Assembly (NCBI GenBank): GCA_016841765.1
Contig: JAENYN010000024.1
Location: 1 to 64,000, forward strand
DNA from: Guptibacillus hwajinpoensis
GTDB taxonomy: Bacteria; Bacillota; Bacilli; Bacillales; Bacillaceae_O
Reading direction: 5' to 3'
Length of the DNA: 64,000 nucleotides
Positions within the stretch are counted from its first letter, which is position 1; every line of letters starts with the position of its first letter. Below, in pieces: positions 15,922 through 25,555 of this stretch. The notes under the pieces were generated by a model. The model was not told the DNA's origin and ran no database searches. It was given only the letters and a program-made list of their open reading frames with translations. The position numbers were made by a program, and so were the translations under genes.

Positions 15922-17034
15922 TTAGTCCAGTACCCCGGTGTTTTTAACCTTGACTTTTATCGTCGGTGTGATGTCCATTTCTTTGAAATAATTTTTCCCC
16001 AGTTTCCCGCCTTCCAGTTTATCGGAATGAAAAGCGAGCAAGTCCCTTCCGAAACTGAAGACATCGCTGTTGGCTTCCTGCACTTTTTTTACAGCTGCTT
16101 TCGCTTCTTTTGTGAAGATTTCGCTGAGTTTTTTGTTCAATTTTTTCTTGACTGCTGGATCCCTCAGCCGGTTTTCAGGGTATTCAGTGACGTCAACCTC
16201 CATCTCAATATCGATATCCACCTTCACTTCATTCCCCGGGAATGAAAAAGACGTATCATTTTTTACCTCCGCAACGTCAAATGAAACATAGTTGTTTATC
16301 CATTGCTCTTCATCATCATTCACTTTTTTTGTGAATGATCCCTTTTCTTTTACGTACCTGCTCAGCAGGTTAATGACTTCAGATTCTTCTTTATCAAGGA
16401 TTTCACCGGTGAACTTTTGATTATCGAAAAGAGCTACACCTTTCAGGTTAACCAAGCTATTTTCCGAATCGAAATTCAAATAGGGAAGCATGAAATCATG
16501 GCCTTCATCAAACATGTAGGTACAAACTCTTTGCAGTGACAGATCCGGAACGACGCCAGCGTCCACTTCACTATCGAGCAGTTCGCTGATGTATTCGGCA
16601 ATAAGGGTTTGGCCCCTTTTTTCCAAAAAAAGGTAGTCACTTGCTTCCCCTTCTGTCACGGCGACTTTGCCGTTCAAGGCACCGAGCGGATCACGGTATA
16701 ATACATCAAGTAGCGGATAGATATCATTTTTTGCCATTTCTTCCCCGATCAAATAGACTTGTACTTTTGCTGTTCCGAAACGGCCGGATATTTTCGCATC
16801 AATCAGTTGTTTGGCTGCCCTTATCGTTTTGGCAGTGACCGAAAGGATTTGGTTCTCTTCGGGCATATCAGGAGTGCTTGAAATGGTGCGGAGGGCGACA
16901 GTATCCTTTACGTTTTCACCATCCTGATCGAAGGCGACGCCATAAACAAGGCGCATTTCCTTGAGCAGGTGCTGATCCCAGCAGCCGCTGAGCAGTGATA
17001 GAATGCATACAATGCATAGCCATTTAAATTTCAT
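15922..17034 (-). CDS. Germinant receptor C subunit (GerAC family lipoprotein)
   Basis: A 370-residue Ger(x)C lipoprotein. Its signal peptide ends in the lipobox LSGC near residue 17, followed by the usual WD start of the mature protein. The GerAC C-terminal domain begins around residue 200. GerC subunits anchor on the outer face of the spore inner membrane and are needed for nutrient-triggered germination with the A and B subunits. It is the last gene of the operon and overlaps the B-subunit gene by 11 nt. The start at MKFKW was chosen because of the signal peptide; a longer reading would add 16 charged residues. Confidence 0.9.
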   Translation of the reverse strand: MKFKWLCIVCILSLLSGCWDQHLLKEMRLVYGVAFDQDGENVKDTVALRTISSTPDMPEENQILSVTAKTIRAAKQLIDAKISGRFGTAKVQVYLIGEEMAKNDIYPLLDVLYRDPLGALNGKVAVTEGEASDYLFLEKRGQTLIAEYISELLDSEVDAGVVPDLSLQRVCTYMFDEGHDFMLPYLNFDSENSLVNLKGVALFDNQKFTGEILDKEESEVINLLSRYVKEKGSFTKKVNDDEEQWINNYVSFDVAEVKNDTSFSFPGNEVKVDIDIEMEVDVTEYPENRLRDPAVKKKLNKKLSEIFTKEAKAAVKKVQEANSDVFSFGRDLLAFHSDKLEGGKLGKNYFKEMDITPTIKVKVKNTGVLD

Positions 17035-18130
17035 GCGGGCCGCCGTCCTTTCTTTTTGCGAATCGCGATGCCAACGAGCCAAAACCGAGTAACAGAAGTG
17101 GAAGCAGAATAACGCATATATAGCTGGCTATCATAATGACTTTGGAGTATAGATCCAGGCTGACCAGGTCATCGGGCAGCATCATGTAAATAACAAGCGG
17201 TATCCAGCTTACATAAATCATTTTTTGATGGCCCTTTTTTTTAAGCAGGCTGGCAAGCCCCGCAGCTGAACTGTAGAGATAGGAAATGAATGAAGTGGCG
17301 GCCGATACAATCCAAACTGTCAGGAAAATTAGGTCAACCCGATCAATGATCCGAAACTGGAGAGCTTTCAGCATATATAAGACGGGCTCGGGAATGAGCT
17401 CTATTTCCCTGGGACTGAAAGACATAAGGGCCATCGCCGTCACAAATGTATATACAAACGTTACAAAAATGTTTCCTGCCAACAGAACCCGAAATACCTT
17501 TCTCCTCGTTTTCAGAATAGGCATAGTCAATAGGAGAAATTCGAAGCCGAGCATGGCTGTTATGGAGTTGTTCATCCCTTTAAAGAGGCCCGTTGCCCCT
17601 GATTGCCCGACTGGCAGAAGGAAACGGTAATCAATAAAATTAAATGACGGTAAAACCATGATAAGCAGGAAAAAAACGAGTGTAAATGTAAACGAGTAAA
17701 ATCTGGCGATAATGTGAAGATCTTCGTAAGCAAGATAACTGCAAATCCCGATAAACAGGAAAAGAATGATCCATGAAGGGGTCTCATGGAATACCCAGCG
17801 CTTTATAATCCGGGCAAACAATACAAGGATCAAATTTGCTACCAGCAAAAAATAAACGGTGTAAAGCAAGGTGATCAGTTTTCCGCCGAATTTCCCGAAA
17901 ACCTTCTTGCCGATCATGAAAATTGTATCTTTCGGATACCGTTTATTAAGCTGCCAATAAAGCCCAAGGATAAGTTGGACAACGATTCCGGCCAGCAGCA
18001 CAGAAAGCCAGCCGTCACCCTTTGCAAACTCTTGGACGTCATGGGGGAGGGACAGGACTCCAATACCAATCTGCGTCTGGACAATAAGAAAGAAAAGCTG
18101 TCCGCGTGTAATCGATTCTTTTTCCCTCAT
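17024..18130 (-). CDS. Germinant receptor B subunit (GerAB family)
   Basis: A 368-residue membrane protein with about ten helices, of the spore-germination branch of the amino acid/polyamine/organocation superfamily. The N-terminal block ITRGQLFFLIVQTQIGIGVL is characteristic. GerB subunits carry the germinant-binding pocket of the receptor. The gene starts inside the end of the A-subunit gene (4-nt overlap) and overlaps the C-subunit gene by 11 nt. The nutrient recognised cannot be predicted. Confidence 0.92.
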   Translation of the reverse strand: MREKESITRGQLFFLIVQTQIGIGVLSLPHDVQEFAKGDGWLSVLLAGIVVQLILGLYWQLNKRYPKDTIFMIGKKVFGKFGGKLITLLYTVYFLLVANLILVLFARIIKRWVFHETPSWIILFLFIGICSYLAYEDLHIIARFYSFTFTLVFFLLIMVLPSFNFIDYRFLLPVGQSGATGLFKGMNNSITAMLGFEFLLLTMPILKTRRKVFRVLLAGNIFVTFVYTFVTAMALMSFSPREIELIPEPVLYMLKALQFRIIDRVDLIFLTVWIVSAATSFISYLYSSAAGLASLLKKKGHQKMIYVSWIPLVIYMMLPDDLVSLDLYSKVIMIASYICVILLPLLLLGFGSLASRFAKRKDGGPHEI

Positions 18131-19677
18131 TCTTGATCATCCCATGGGCGCGAAGAAGATTCCTGCAGCCTGAATATCGGCCTGGCATCCCCCGACCGGT
18201 TATTAAGCGACCAGATTGGCAGGCGGACGACTGTATCTTTCAACCCCTTACCACGGAGAGGGCCAAACGGGGTCAAATATGGCGTACCGAATACTTCAAG
18301 TTTGCAAAGATGGATCAACAGGAACATCAGGCTAAAGGCAATTCCGATAAGGCCAAAAATGGCCGCCATCATCATCAGGGGAAAACCGAGCAGCCGGACA
18401 GACGTACTCATTTCAGTTGACGGGACGATGAATGATGCAATAGCGGTCAGCGCCACGACAATGACCATCATGTTTGACACAAGGTGGGCATCTACGATGG
18501 CATTGCCGATGACGAGACCGCCGACAATGCCGATCGTCTGGGCAATCGGCCGCGGCAGCCGGATTGTCGCTTCCCTGATCAGCTCCAGGATCAGCTGCAT
18601 GGCCGCTGCTTCCAGTAGGGGAGGCAGCGGAATCGGTTCAAGTGAAGTCTTGATTGTAAACAGCAGATCGGGCGGGATGATTTCATAGTGAAAGGAAATG
18701 ACAGCGATATACAGGGCGGGCAGCCCGATTGCTATAAAAAAGCTGACCAGCCTGACAAGCCGGTAAAAAGATCCGATATACCACCTTGAGTTGTAATCAT
18801 CTGGCGATTGATAAAAATTGATGAATGTTGATGGAATGATAAGTGCAGATGCATTGTTGTCCATAAGAAGTGCAACTTTTCCATCCATTATGTTTGCAAT
18901 CGCCCGGTCCGGGCGCTCCGTTTTCACCATTTGGGGAAAAGGGGAAAACGGCCGGTCTTCAATATACTCTTCAATGAAGCCGGGGGTTTGGATAAAGTCG
19001 GTCGAAATGGAACGCAGTCGTTTTTTTACATCGTTTAACAATGACTTATTCATCAGGTGATTCAAATAAACCATTGCAATCTTTACATTGCTTGCCTTTC
19101 CGATGGATATATACTCCACGGTCAGGTTTGGATTGATGCTCATTTTTCTTAATATATTGAGATTCGTTTGCAAGTTTTCGATAAAGCCAATATGAGAACC
19201 GCGGACGACATACTCATTACTGGGTTCTTGAATGGAGCGGTCCACTGATCGGCGCTGCTTAATGATGGCAAATGTCTCGATGCCTTCCATCAATATTACA
19301 ACAACTCCCCCGGCCATCATTTCGGCAGCCTTCGATAAATCACTTTCCATTTCTAAATGAGGGACGGGAAGGATATCTTTCAGGTCGCCATTCTTCTTAT
19401 CAAGAAGAGGAGTGATAATGAATTTTTCAACTCCCTCTATATCGACAAGCGTATCAAGGTAAATAGCAGTACACGGCAAGCCATTAAAAACCAGGTCCCT
19501 TCTTTTGAAATCCTGGGTATAGTTCAGCGATGACTGGATATAATCAATATTTGCTTCCAGGTTCCCGGTAGATTGTTTTTCAGGGACAGCGTCTGCCTGA
19601 TAAGGATAATCATGAAAAGCAAAATCATTTTTTTGCTGGGTCTTCTTGCCCTTTTTTTTCTTGAAAAACGAAAACAT
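18127..19677 (-). CDS. Germinant receptor A subunit (GerAA family)
   Basis: A spore-germination GerA-family protein of about 516 residues: a Lys-rich start (FSFFKKKKGKK), a large soluble N-terminal region, and about four to six membrane helices from residue 305 on. Family blocks include SIDFIQTPGFIEEYIEDRPFSPFPQ-like sequence in the middle and a PLPPLLEAAAMQLILELIRE segment in the membrane part. It is the first gene of an A-B-C tricistronic operon, as in gerA. The four tandem candidate start codons follow GGCAGG; the last ATG has the best spacing. The upstream leader holds a structured element at 19764-19862. Such operons are usually made by SigG in the forespore. Confidence 0.92.
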   Translation of the reverse strand: MFSFFKKKKGKKTQQKNDFAFHDYPYQADAVPEKQSTGNLEANIDYIQSSLNYTQDFKRRDLVFNGLPCTAIYLDTLVDIEGVEKFIITPLLDKKNGDLKDILPVPHLEMESDLSKAAEMMAGGVVVILMEGIETFAIIKQRRSVDRSIQEPSNEYVVRGSHIGFIENLQTNLNILRKMSINPNLTVEYISIGKASNVKIAMVYLNHLMNKSLLNDVKKRLRSISTDFIQTPGFIEEYIEDRPFSPFPQMVKTERPDRAIANIMDGKVALLMDNNASALIIPSTFINFYQSPDDYNSRWYIGSFYRLVRLVSFFIAIGLPALYIAVISFHYEIIPPDLLFTIKTSLEPIPLPPLLEAAAMQLILELIREATIRLPRPIAQTIGIVGGLVIGNAIVDAHLVSNMMVIVVALTAIASFIVPSTEMSTSVRLLGFPLMMMAAIFGLIGIAFSLMFLLIHLCKLEVFGTPYLTPFGPLRGKGLKDTVVRLPIWSLNNRSGDARPIFRLQESSSRPWDDQE

Positions 19678-19763
19678 CATCATCACCTGCCCACTGAAAA
19701 GAGTTTCGCTTAGTTTGCGAAGGTAAAGGAATATTATTCATTTCCGGCAAGATGGGAAAGAAT

Positions 19764-19862
19764 AAAGAAAAACTCGCCTACTGGCGAGCCTTCAGGAGTG
19801 GGGTTCCCTTTTTATATTCTTATCTTGGCCACTACGTTGAGACGGTTCTTACCGACAATTTA
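19764..19862 (-). promoter_or_regulatory. Leader-like structured element upstream of gerAA, copy L1
   Basis: On the minus strand this begins near TAAATTGTCGGT, runs through AAAAAGGGAACCCC and CTGAAGGCTCGCC, and ends in a CTCGCC-AGTA-GGCGAG hairpin followed by TTTTTC, an intrinsic terminator. A related element with the same order of parts lies at 55994-56104. It sits 87 nt before the gerAA start and just after the terminator of the preceding gene, so it could attenuate gerA transcription. I could not match it to a known riboswitch class. Confidence 0.5.
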
Positions 19863-19864
19863 CG

Positions 19865-19899
19865 GAAAAAAAAGACTTCATCGCTTGGGATGAAGTCTC
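19865..19899 (-). terminator. Terminator after the DnaJ-zinc-finger gene
   Basis: On the minus strand AGACTTCAT pairs with ATGAAGTCT around an 8-nt loop and is followed by a long T run. Confidence 0.92.
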
Positions 19900-19966
19900 T
19901 TTCTGGCAGCACAGTTTTTGTTCTGTAAACATAACGAAAGCCACCCATTGCGGCCCCCCTGCTCGA

Positions 19967-20107
19967 TCAAGAAGAAATATTCAGCCGTTCGGTTCCCACA
20001 GTTTTCTCGCCTCTGCACTCAGGGCACTTCCTTTCAAAACTGACGATGAATCTTTCTTTTATTTTTCCCTTGCCGTGACAAGTAGGGCATAGAACAATCA
20101 AACTCAT
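19967..20107 (-). CDS. Small DnaJ-type zinc-finger protein
   Basis: A 46-residue protein made of little more than two CxxCxG motifs, CPTCHGKG near residue 8 and CPECRGEK near residue 28, the spacing of one DnaJ cysteine-rich zinc module. There is no J domain. Small proteins of this type occur in many Bacilli; their role is unknown, though zinc binding through the four cysteines is likely. AAAGGAG lies 7 nt before the ATG. An upstream in-frame codon would add 16 residues but lacks a ribosome site. It has its own terminator. Confidence 0.78.
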   Translation of the reverse strand: MSLIVLCPTCHGKGKIKERFIVSFERKCPECRGEKTVGTERLNISS

Positions 20108-20317
20108 GGTATAACTCCTTTCCAATAAAAAATCTCTTATTTTTATTATCCCCACAATTTCATGTAAATAACCATGAAGAATCAGATGTCAACTAAATGT
20201 AATGACGGAGGAAGAGACAAGAGAGAGTGTTGGTTAGCCGGTCAACATACATTCATAGAAATAAAGATGCCAGGCTTGATCAAGATCCAGTTTCTCTAAA
20301 CTGAATCGCTGTTTCTC

Positions 20318-20348
20318 AGCTTTATCGTAAGGCTTTGTCGATAAAGCT
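20318..20348 (+). terminator. Orphan hairpin upstream of the glp promoter
   Basis: AGCTTTATCG and CGATAAAGCT form a perfect 10-bp stem with an 11-nt loop, then GACTTTTT. No recognised plus-strand gene precedes it; it may end read-through or an unseen small RNA in 20165-20317. Confidence 0.55.
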
Positions 20349-20496
20349 GACTTTTTCCCTTTGGATGTTACAGCTTACCAATGCTTTTTTTAATTTTTCC
20401 GGGACAATTGTCATTAAGATATGGCAGAAGGAACCGCTTCATCCGGCAAGTTGAGCCATACTTTTTTACTAAAACTTACGAAAAACAAGTTAATCG

Positions 20497-20525
20497 TTGA
20501 CAACGCTTTCAATAATTGATTAAAT
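20497..20525 (+). promoter_or_regulatory. glpFK promoter with overlapping cre site
   Basis: TTGACA (20497-20502) and TTAAAT (20520-20525) are 17 nt apart. The 14-mer TGACAACGCTTTCA (20498-20511) fits the catabolite-responsive element consensus TGWAANCGNTNWCA with one mismatch and covers the -35 box and spacer. CcpA binding there would block RNA polymerase, matching the known catabolite repression of glycerol genes. Confidence 0.8.
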
Positions 20526-20552
20526 GAATTCACAAGTTAATGCATAGTGAAG

Positions 20553-20618
20553 GAGACTCGGAGATCCACACAAGACCCTATTCCAATAGGGATGCTTTGT
20601 GCTGGGTCTCTTTTTTTC
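20553..20618 (+). promoter_or_regulatory. glpF leader terminator (GlpP-type antitermination site)
   Basis: The leader holds a long imperfect hairpin: GAGAC with GTCTC at the base, CACAA with TTGTG, and an inner CCCTATT/AATAGGG stem. It is followed by TTTTTTT. In B. subtilis the glp leaders carry such a terminator, which is overridden by the glycerol-3-phosphate-responsive antiterminator GlpP. No glpP gene is in the window. Confidence 0.78.
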
Positions 20619-20759
20619 TTCACTTCGACTGGAATACCATGGTAATTTTTTGTCCGGTAAAGAAAACTGAATATTAAAACGAAATCTATTTTTAAAGATC
20701 AGTTTTTTCCCGCAGGAAGGTTTTCTAAATTCCATTATTGAATGATAGGAGGAATGTGA

Positions 20760-21587
20760 ATGTCACCGTTTGTTGGAGAAATTTTCGGAACGATGATTTT
20801 GATCATTTTTGGAGGCGGTGTAGTTGCGAATGTTAATTTGAAGGAGTCCAAAGCCCAGGGTGGCGGATGGATTGTCGTCGCGCTGGGATGGGGGCTCGGG
20901 GTAGCGATGGGGGTGTATGCTGTCGGCCAGGTGAGCGGCGCCCACTTGAATCCTGCGGTCACTCTAGGACTTGCTGCGATCGGTGATTTTGCCTGGGCTG
21001 ATGTTCCGGCTTATATCGTCGGGCAGATGATCGGGGCATTTCTTGGTGCTGTCATTGTTTACTTTCATTTCATGCCGCATTTTGCCGCGGAAGAAGAGCA
21101 GGGAATCAAGCTTGCGGTGTTTTCTACCGATCCGGCCATTCCCCATACGTTCAGCAATGTCGTCAGTGAATTTATCGGTACTGCCGTATTGCTTATCGGC
21201 TTGCTGTCAATCGGTTCAAATGAATTCACGGAAGGATTGAATCCTTTTATTGTCGGCTTCCTGATTGTCGCAATTGGCCTTTCTCTTGGCGGCACAACCG
21301 GTTACGCCATCAACCCTGCCCGTGATCTGGGACCGCGAATTGCCCACTTTTTGCTGCCGATACCGGGAAAAGGGGGTTCCAACTGGAAATACGCCTGGAT
21401 TCCGGTTGCAGGGCCGGCTCTTGGCGGAATTTACGGGGCGTTATTATATAAAGCGGTCACTACTGCGGTGGCTGGCGTGGCTTTCTGGGGAATGACGGCA
21501 GTTGTTGCCGCAGTACTAACGGGGACTTATTTTGCAGGCAGCAGAGGCACTCAAGCAACACCAGTTGGTTCGGAAGTGAAAAACTAG
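20760..21587 (+). CDS. glpF: Glycerol uptake facilitator
   Basis: A 275-residue aquaglyceroporin with six helices and two half-helices bearing the NPA signatures: HLNPAVT (Asn64) and AINPARD (Asn185). The Asp following the second NPAR is the usual mark of glycerol facilitators rather than water channels. It passes glycerol across the cytoplasmic membrane down its gradient. TAGGAGGA precedes the ATG. It is followed 41 nt later by glpK, so uptake and phosphorylation are co-expressed from the cre-controlled promoter and leader upstream. The C-terminal tail is slightly longer than in B. subtilis. Confidence 0.95.
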   Translation: MSPFVGEIFGTMILIIFGGGVVANVNLKESKAQGGGWIVVALGWGLGVAMGVYAVGQVSGAHLNPAVTLGLAAIGDFAWADVPAYIVGQMIGAFLGAVIVYFHFMPHFAAEEEQGIKLAVFSTDPAIPHTFSNVVSEFIGTAVLLIGLLSIGSNEFTEGLNPFIVGFLIVAIGLSLGGTTGYAINPARDLGPRIAHFLLPIPGKGGSNWKYAWIPVAGPALGGIYGALLYKAVTTAVAGVAFWGMTAVVAAVLTGTYFAGSRGTQATPVGSEVKN

Positions 21588-21613
21588 TCATTTTATCATT
21601 TTTAAATCGTTGA

Positions 21614-23125
<1,512 letters not shown>

Positions 23126-23539
23126 TAGGCGGGGTGTTGATTTAACGGACTATCATCGAGGCGGAGGCGGAAGATCAGTTTCTTGTATGTCCTCACTGTT
23201 TAGCAGGACCGGTCCAAGTTTGGGATTACGGGAGTCGAATACGCCGGGAATGCTGCACGGCGTTTATATGAAAGCCGAGGGACTGGAGCGGAATGCCACC
23301 GCATTTCGGAGAGGTGAATGAAACAGGAAGGCTGTTCTGTTTGGCTGGCAGCCGGCAACAGAGGGAACGTTAATTCATCTACCGGTCATGTGAACGGAGG
23401 CAGGGAGCCGGTTATGCAAGGCAGGCCATTTACTTCCAAAAAAATAGGAAATATTTACACGGGTAAAAAGACTTCATCCGGGGCATTAAATATCCGATAA
23501 TAGAAATTAAGATTCCAGTTACTAGAAAGGATGTCCCGG
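23126..23539. other. Intergenic region after glpK
   Basis: These 414 nt contain no frame with a good start and codon use, no clear terminator for glpFK and no similarity to glpD that I can see. A 60-codon frame starting at 23318 has only a weak ribosome site and an unusual composition, and was not called. Confidence 0.4.
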
Positions 23540-24058
23540 ATGAAAGATATACTTGAAGAACAAATCGATACGATGCTGAGTGTCATTAAAGGACGCCACC
23601 AGGCGGATGATAAGACAGCCAGGACCATTCTGCTGAAGGCGCTTGACACGATGAAAGTGAGGCATGAGCTAGTCTATCAGGCCGACTTGAATTATTTGAA
23701 ATGGGAAAGAAAGTACCGTTACAGCTATCCTGCCGTTTTCGAGTATCTAAAAAATGGTGAAGTGCGGATTACGTTCCCTGACTTTAGCGGGAATTCCACT
23801 TTTGCTGTTACATACGAAAGCGCAATATACACTGCTGAGCAGTTTTTGCATCTTTTAGTTGAAAGGGACCTGGATGAGCAGGGGCGGCTTCCGCGGCCCG
23901 GCACCTTTGAAAAAGAGCCGGATGAAGCAGCAGGATGGAGACAAGAGCAGAAAAATGGAATGGAAATATTGAAAGAGGAAACAACAACCATCTCCATCGG
24001 AGAAGAGAAACTGGATACACGATCGGAAATTGAGAAACGGTGGGATGTCCAGGAGTAA
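23540..24058 (+). CDS. HicB-like fold protein without a HicA partner
   Basis: A 172-residue protein. An N-terminal helical part (about 1-60) precedes a segment at roughly 60-120 (YPAVFEYLKNGEVRIT, FPDFSGNSTFAVTYESA, LLVERDLDEQGRLPRP) with the pattern of HicB antitoxin-like domains: a PDF-G strand turn, a helix with AEQFLHLLVE, and a closing LPRP. The C-terminal 50 residues are charged and probably flexible. No HicA-like toxin or DNA-binding tail is visible. The second ATG was chosen as start because AAGGATG lies at proper distance. The role is unknown; the HicB assignment is by pattern only. Confidence 0.6.
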   Translation: MKDILEEQIDTMLSVIKGRHQADDKTARTILLKALDTMKVRHELVYQADLNYLKWERKYRYSYPAVFEYLKNGEVRITFPDFSGNSTFAVTYESAIYTAEQFLHLLVERDLDEQGRLPRPGTFEKEPDEAAGWRQEQKNGMEILKEETTTISIGEEKLDTRSEIEKRWDVQE

Positions 24059-24152
24059 ATTCCCTAGTGAAACACAGCAAGGAATATAAATCATGACATT
24101 TCAGGTTTATCCATGGACGAAATCGTTTATACCGGTAGTAAGGGTTCCGTTC

Positions 24153-24187
24153 GAGGCTGCGTGCACGCCTTGGGTGGAGCCTTTTTC
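24153..24187 (+). terminator. Terminator after the HicB-like gene
   Basis: AGGCT (24154-24158) pairs with AGCCT (24178-24182) with inner GCGTGCACGC pairing, followed by TTTTTCCTTTG. Confidence 0.55.
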
Positions 24188-24285
24188 CTTTGTATACACC
24201 CTTTTTGATGTTCAGAGGTGTTTTCGGGCGGTTTTTTGGACGAATGAACAGAGTTTTTGATATGAGGAGTTCGGGTTACCGCCGG

Positions 24286-24320
24286 AATGCCTGGCAATTG
24301 CGAGGCAATTGCCAGGCATT
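24286..24320. repeat. CAATTG palindrome family, copy 2
   Basis: Perfect 15-bp arms, AATGCCTGGCAATTG and its complement, surround CGAGG. A T-rich stretch follows on the plus strand, so it could also act as a terminator. Confidence 0.9.
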
Positions 24321-24384
24321 TTTTTATTTTTCATAGCACTTTTTCGCCTCATCACGCTATATACAGATGAAGGAGGTGAGGGAC

Positions 24385-24612
24385 ATGACAGAGGCACTGG
24401 TTACGGATAGCCAGCTTCGGCTGGTATTTGACCAAGGTGTTGATGGTGATGGGAAGCCGATTTATAAGAACAAGAATTTTAACAATGTGAAAGTTGATGC
24501 AACGGCGGATCAGCTTTACAACACCGGGCAGGCACTGGCAGGTTTGCAGCAGCACTCATTGATCAGAGTGGAGCGCAATGATTCGTTTGATTTAGTCCAA
24601 ACAGCGGCGTAA
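24385..24612 (+). CDS. DUF1659 family protein
   Basis: A 75-residue protein that fits the DUF1659 family of Bacilli: an acidic/hydrophobic start (TEALVTDSQLRLVFDQGVD), a central NKNFNNVKVDATADQLYNTGQAL block and a hydrophobic end (SLIRVERNDSF). AAGGAGGTG lies upstream of the ATG. It is followed by DUF2922 and YvrJ-family genes in the same order as in other Bacillus genomes, so the three probably work together. No biochemical role is known for the family. Confidence 0.85.
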   Translation: MTEALVTDSQLRLVFDQGVDGDGKPIYKNKNFNNVKVDATADQLYNTGQALAGLQQHSLIRVERNDSFDLVQTAA

Positions 24613-24701
24613 GCTCGCAAAACGGTGATCTGGTAATCCTGTAAAGGCATCGGTTCACCGAACCCGCTGCGTCAAATGTTTTGGGGAAAGGAGGAATGAA
24701 T

Positions 24702-24920
24702 ATGGCAAAGAAATTGGAACTGAAGTTTGCGAACGAAGCAGGATCTGTCGTGACAATCAGCCTGGACAATCCGATTGAACCTGTCGATCCGCTTGCTGTA
24801 AGTGCGGCTATGGACGAAATTATCACCCAGAATGCGTTTAGTTCGTCGGGCGGAAATCTGACCGGGAAAAGCGGCGCACGCATTGTGGAACGGACAATAA
24901 ATGATATTACGATTGCATAA
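24702..24920 (+). CDS. DUF2922 family protein
   Basis: A 72-residue DUF2922 protein: KKLELKFANEAGSVVTISLDNP, then a central VDPLAVSAAMDEIITQNAF helix and a closing GARIVERTINDITI. It is short, has no signal peptide, and is preceded by AAAGGAGGAATG. It lies 89 nt after the DUF1659 gene and is probably co-transcribed with it. The family is unstudied. Confidence 0.87.
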   Translation: MAKKLELKFANEAGSVVTISLDNPIEPVDPLAVSAAMDEIITQNAFSSSGGNLTGKSGARIVERTINDITIA

Positions 24921-25149
24921 TCAGGTAAGAAAAGGGGGCTGGCTGCTCCCTTTTTTCCTTAGGTGAAACATATTTGTTGAATCCGTCGATAACCTTCATA
25001 TTCTTCATGAGTTTATTTGGAGGAGGGCGACCAGGAAAATCCTGCAGGTGCATAGAGGAAAGATCGGTGACAGACTGATCCTCGCCAACGAAATTTAATT
25101 GAGTAGTTTCAGCCGACGGGAAATTTCACGAATAGGAAGGAGGAAGATC

Positions 25150-25326
25150 ATGGAACAGTTGCTGCCGCTTATCCAGGAAGTCGGTTTTCCGGTTGTTGTG
25201 ACACTTTATTTACTTCATCGGATTGAAGGGAAATTAGACACTCTCAATACGACGCTTAACCGCTTGCCTGAACGGATGCGGCAAGTTGACAGCATCCAAT
25301 ATAACGAGAAAAAGACCGTCAGATGA
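25150..25326 (+). CDS. YvrJ family small membrane protein
   Basis: A 58-residue YvrJ-like protein: one N-terminal membrane helix (LLPLIQEVGFPVVVTLYLL) followed by RIEGKLDTLNTTLNRLPE, a short amphipathic coiled segment. YvrJ-type proteins are found next to DUF1659/DUF2922 genes and resemble small phage-holin-like membrane proteins, although no phage genes are present here. GGAAGGAGGAAG precedes the ATG. The stop codon lies in the loop of the terminator. Confidence 0.87.
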   Translation: MEQLLPLIQEVGFPVVVTLYLLHRIEGKLDTLNTTLNRLPERMRQVDSIQYNEKKTVR

Positions 25327-25336
25327 CGGTCTTTTT
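25309..25336 (+). terminator. Terminator of the DUF1659-DUF2922-YvrJ unit
   Basis: AAAAAGACCGTC pairs with GACGGTCTTTTT around AGAT. It overlaps the end of the YvrJ-family gene. Confidence 0.93.
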
Positions 25337-25555
25337 CATGTCGGGGAAAAATTTTTGCAAGTACATAAATTAGGCCGTCAGTGAACTGTGGGAATTCACT
25401 TGACGGCCGGGGAAGAGTTGGTCTTACCAACTTTCTTTTATATTATGCCCAATTTGGAAGTAAATATACTGATTTTTAAACATTAATTCGGTTTCATAAG
25501 TTTGCCGAGCTCGGGAACAAGCTGTCCTAAATCACCAAAGAAAAAGAAAACGGAA

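Noticed and set aside
19764-19862. Known riboswitch classes (c-di-GMP, ydaO, glycine, T-box, lysine, TPP, FMN, manganese) for element L1
   Set aside because: The conserved core sequences of these classes are absent; the element is reported as unknown.
20173-20298. A 41-codon plus-strand frame before the hairpin at 20318
   Set aside because: No ribosome binding site and no family resemblance; the hairpin after it is noted separately.
23318-23500. A 60-codon frame after glpK
   Set aside because: Its start has only a weak site and the composition is atypical; no homology visible.
24385-25326. Prophage remnant
   Set aside because: The YvrJ-like protein recalls a holin, but no phage structural, integrase or lysis genes are nearby and the cluster is common in Bacilli.
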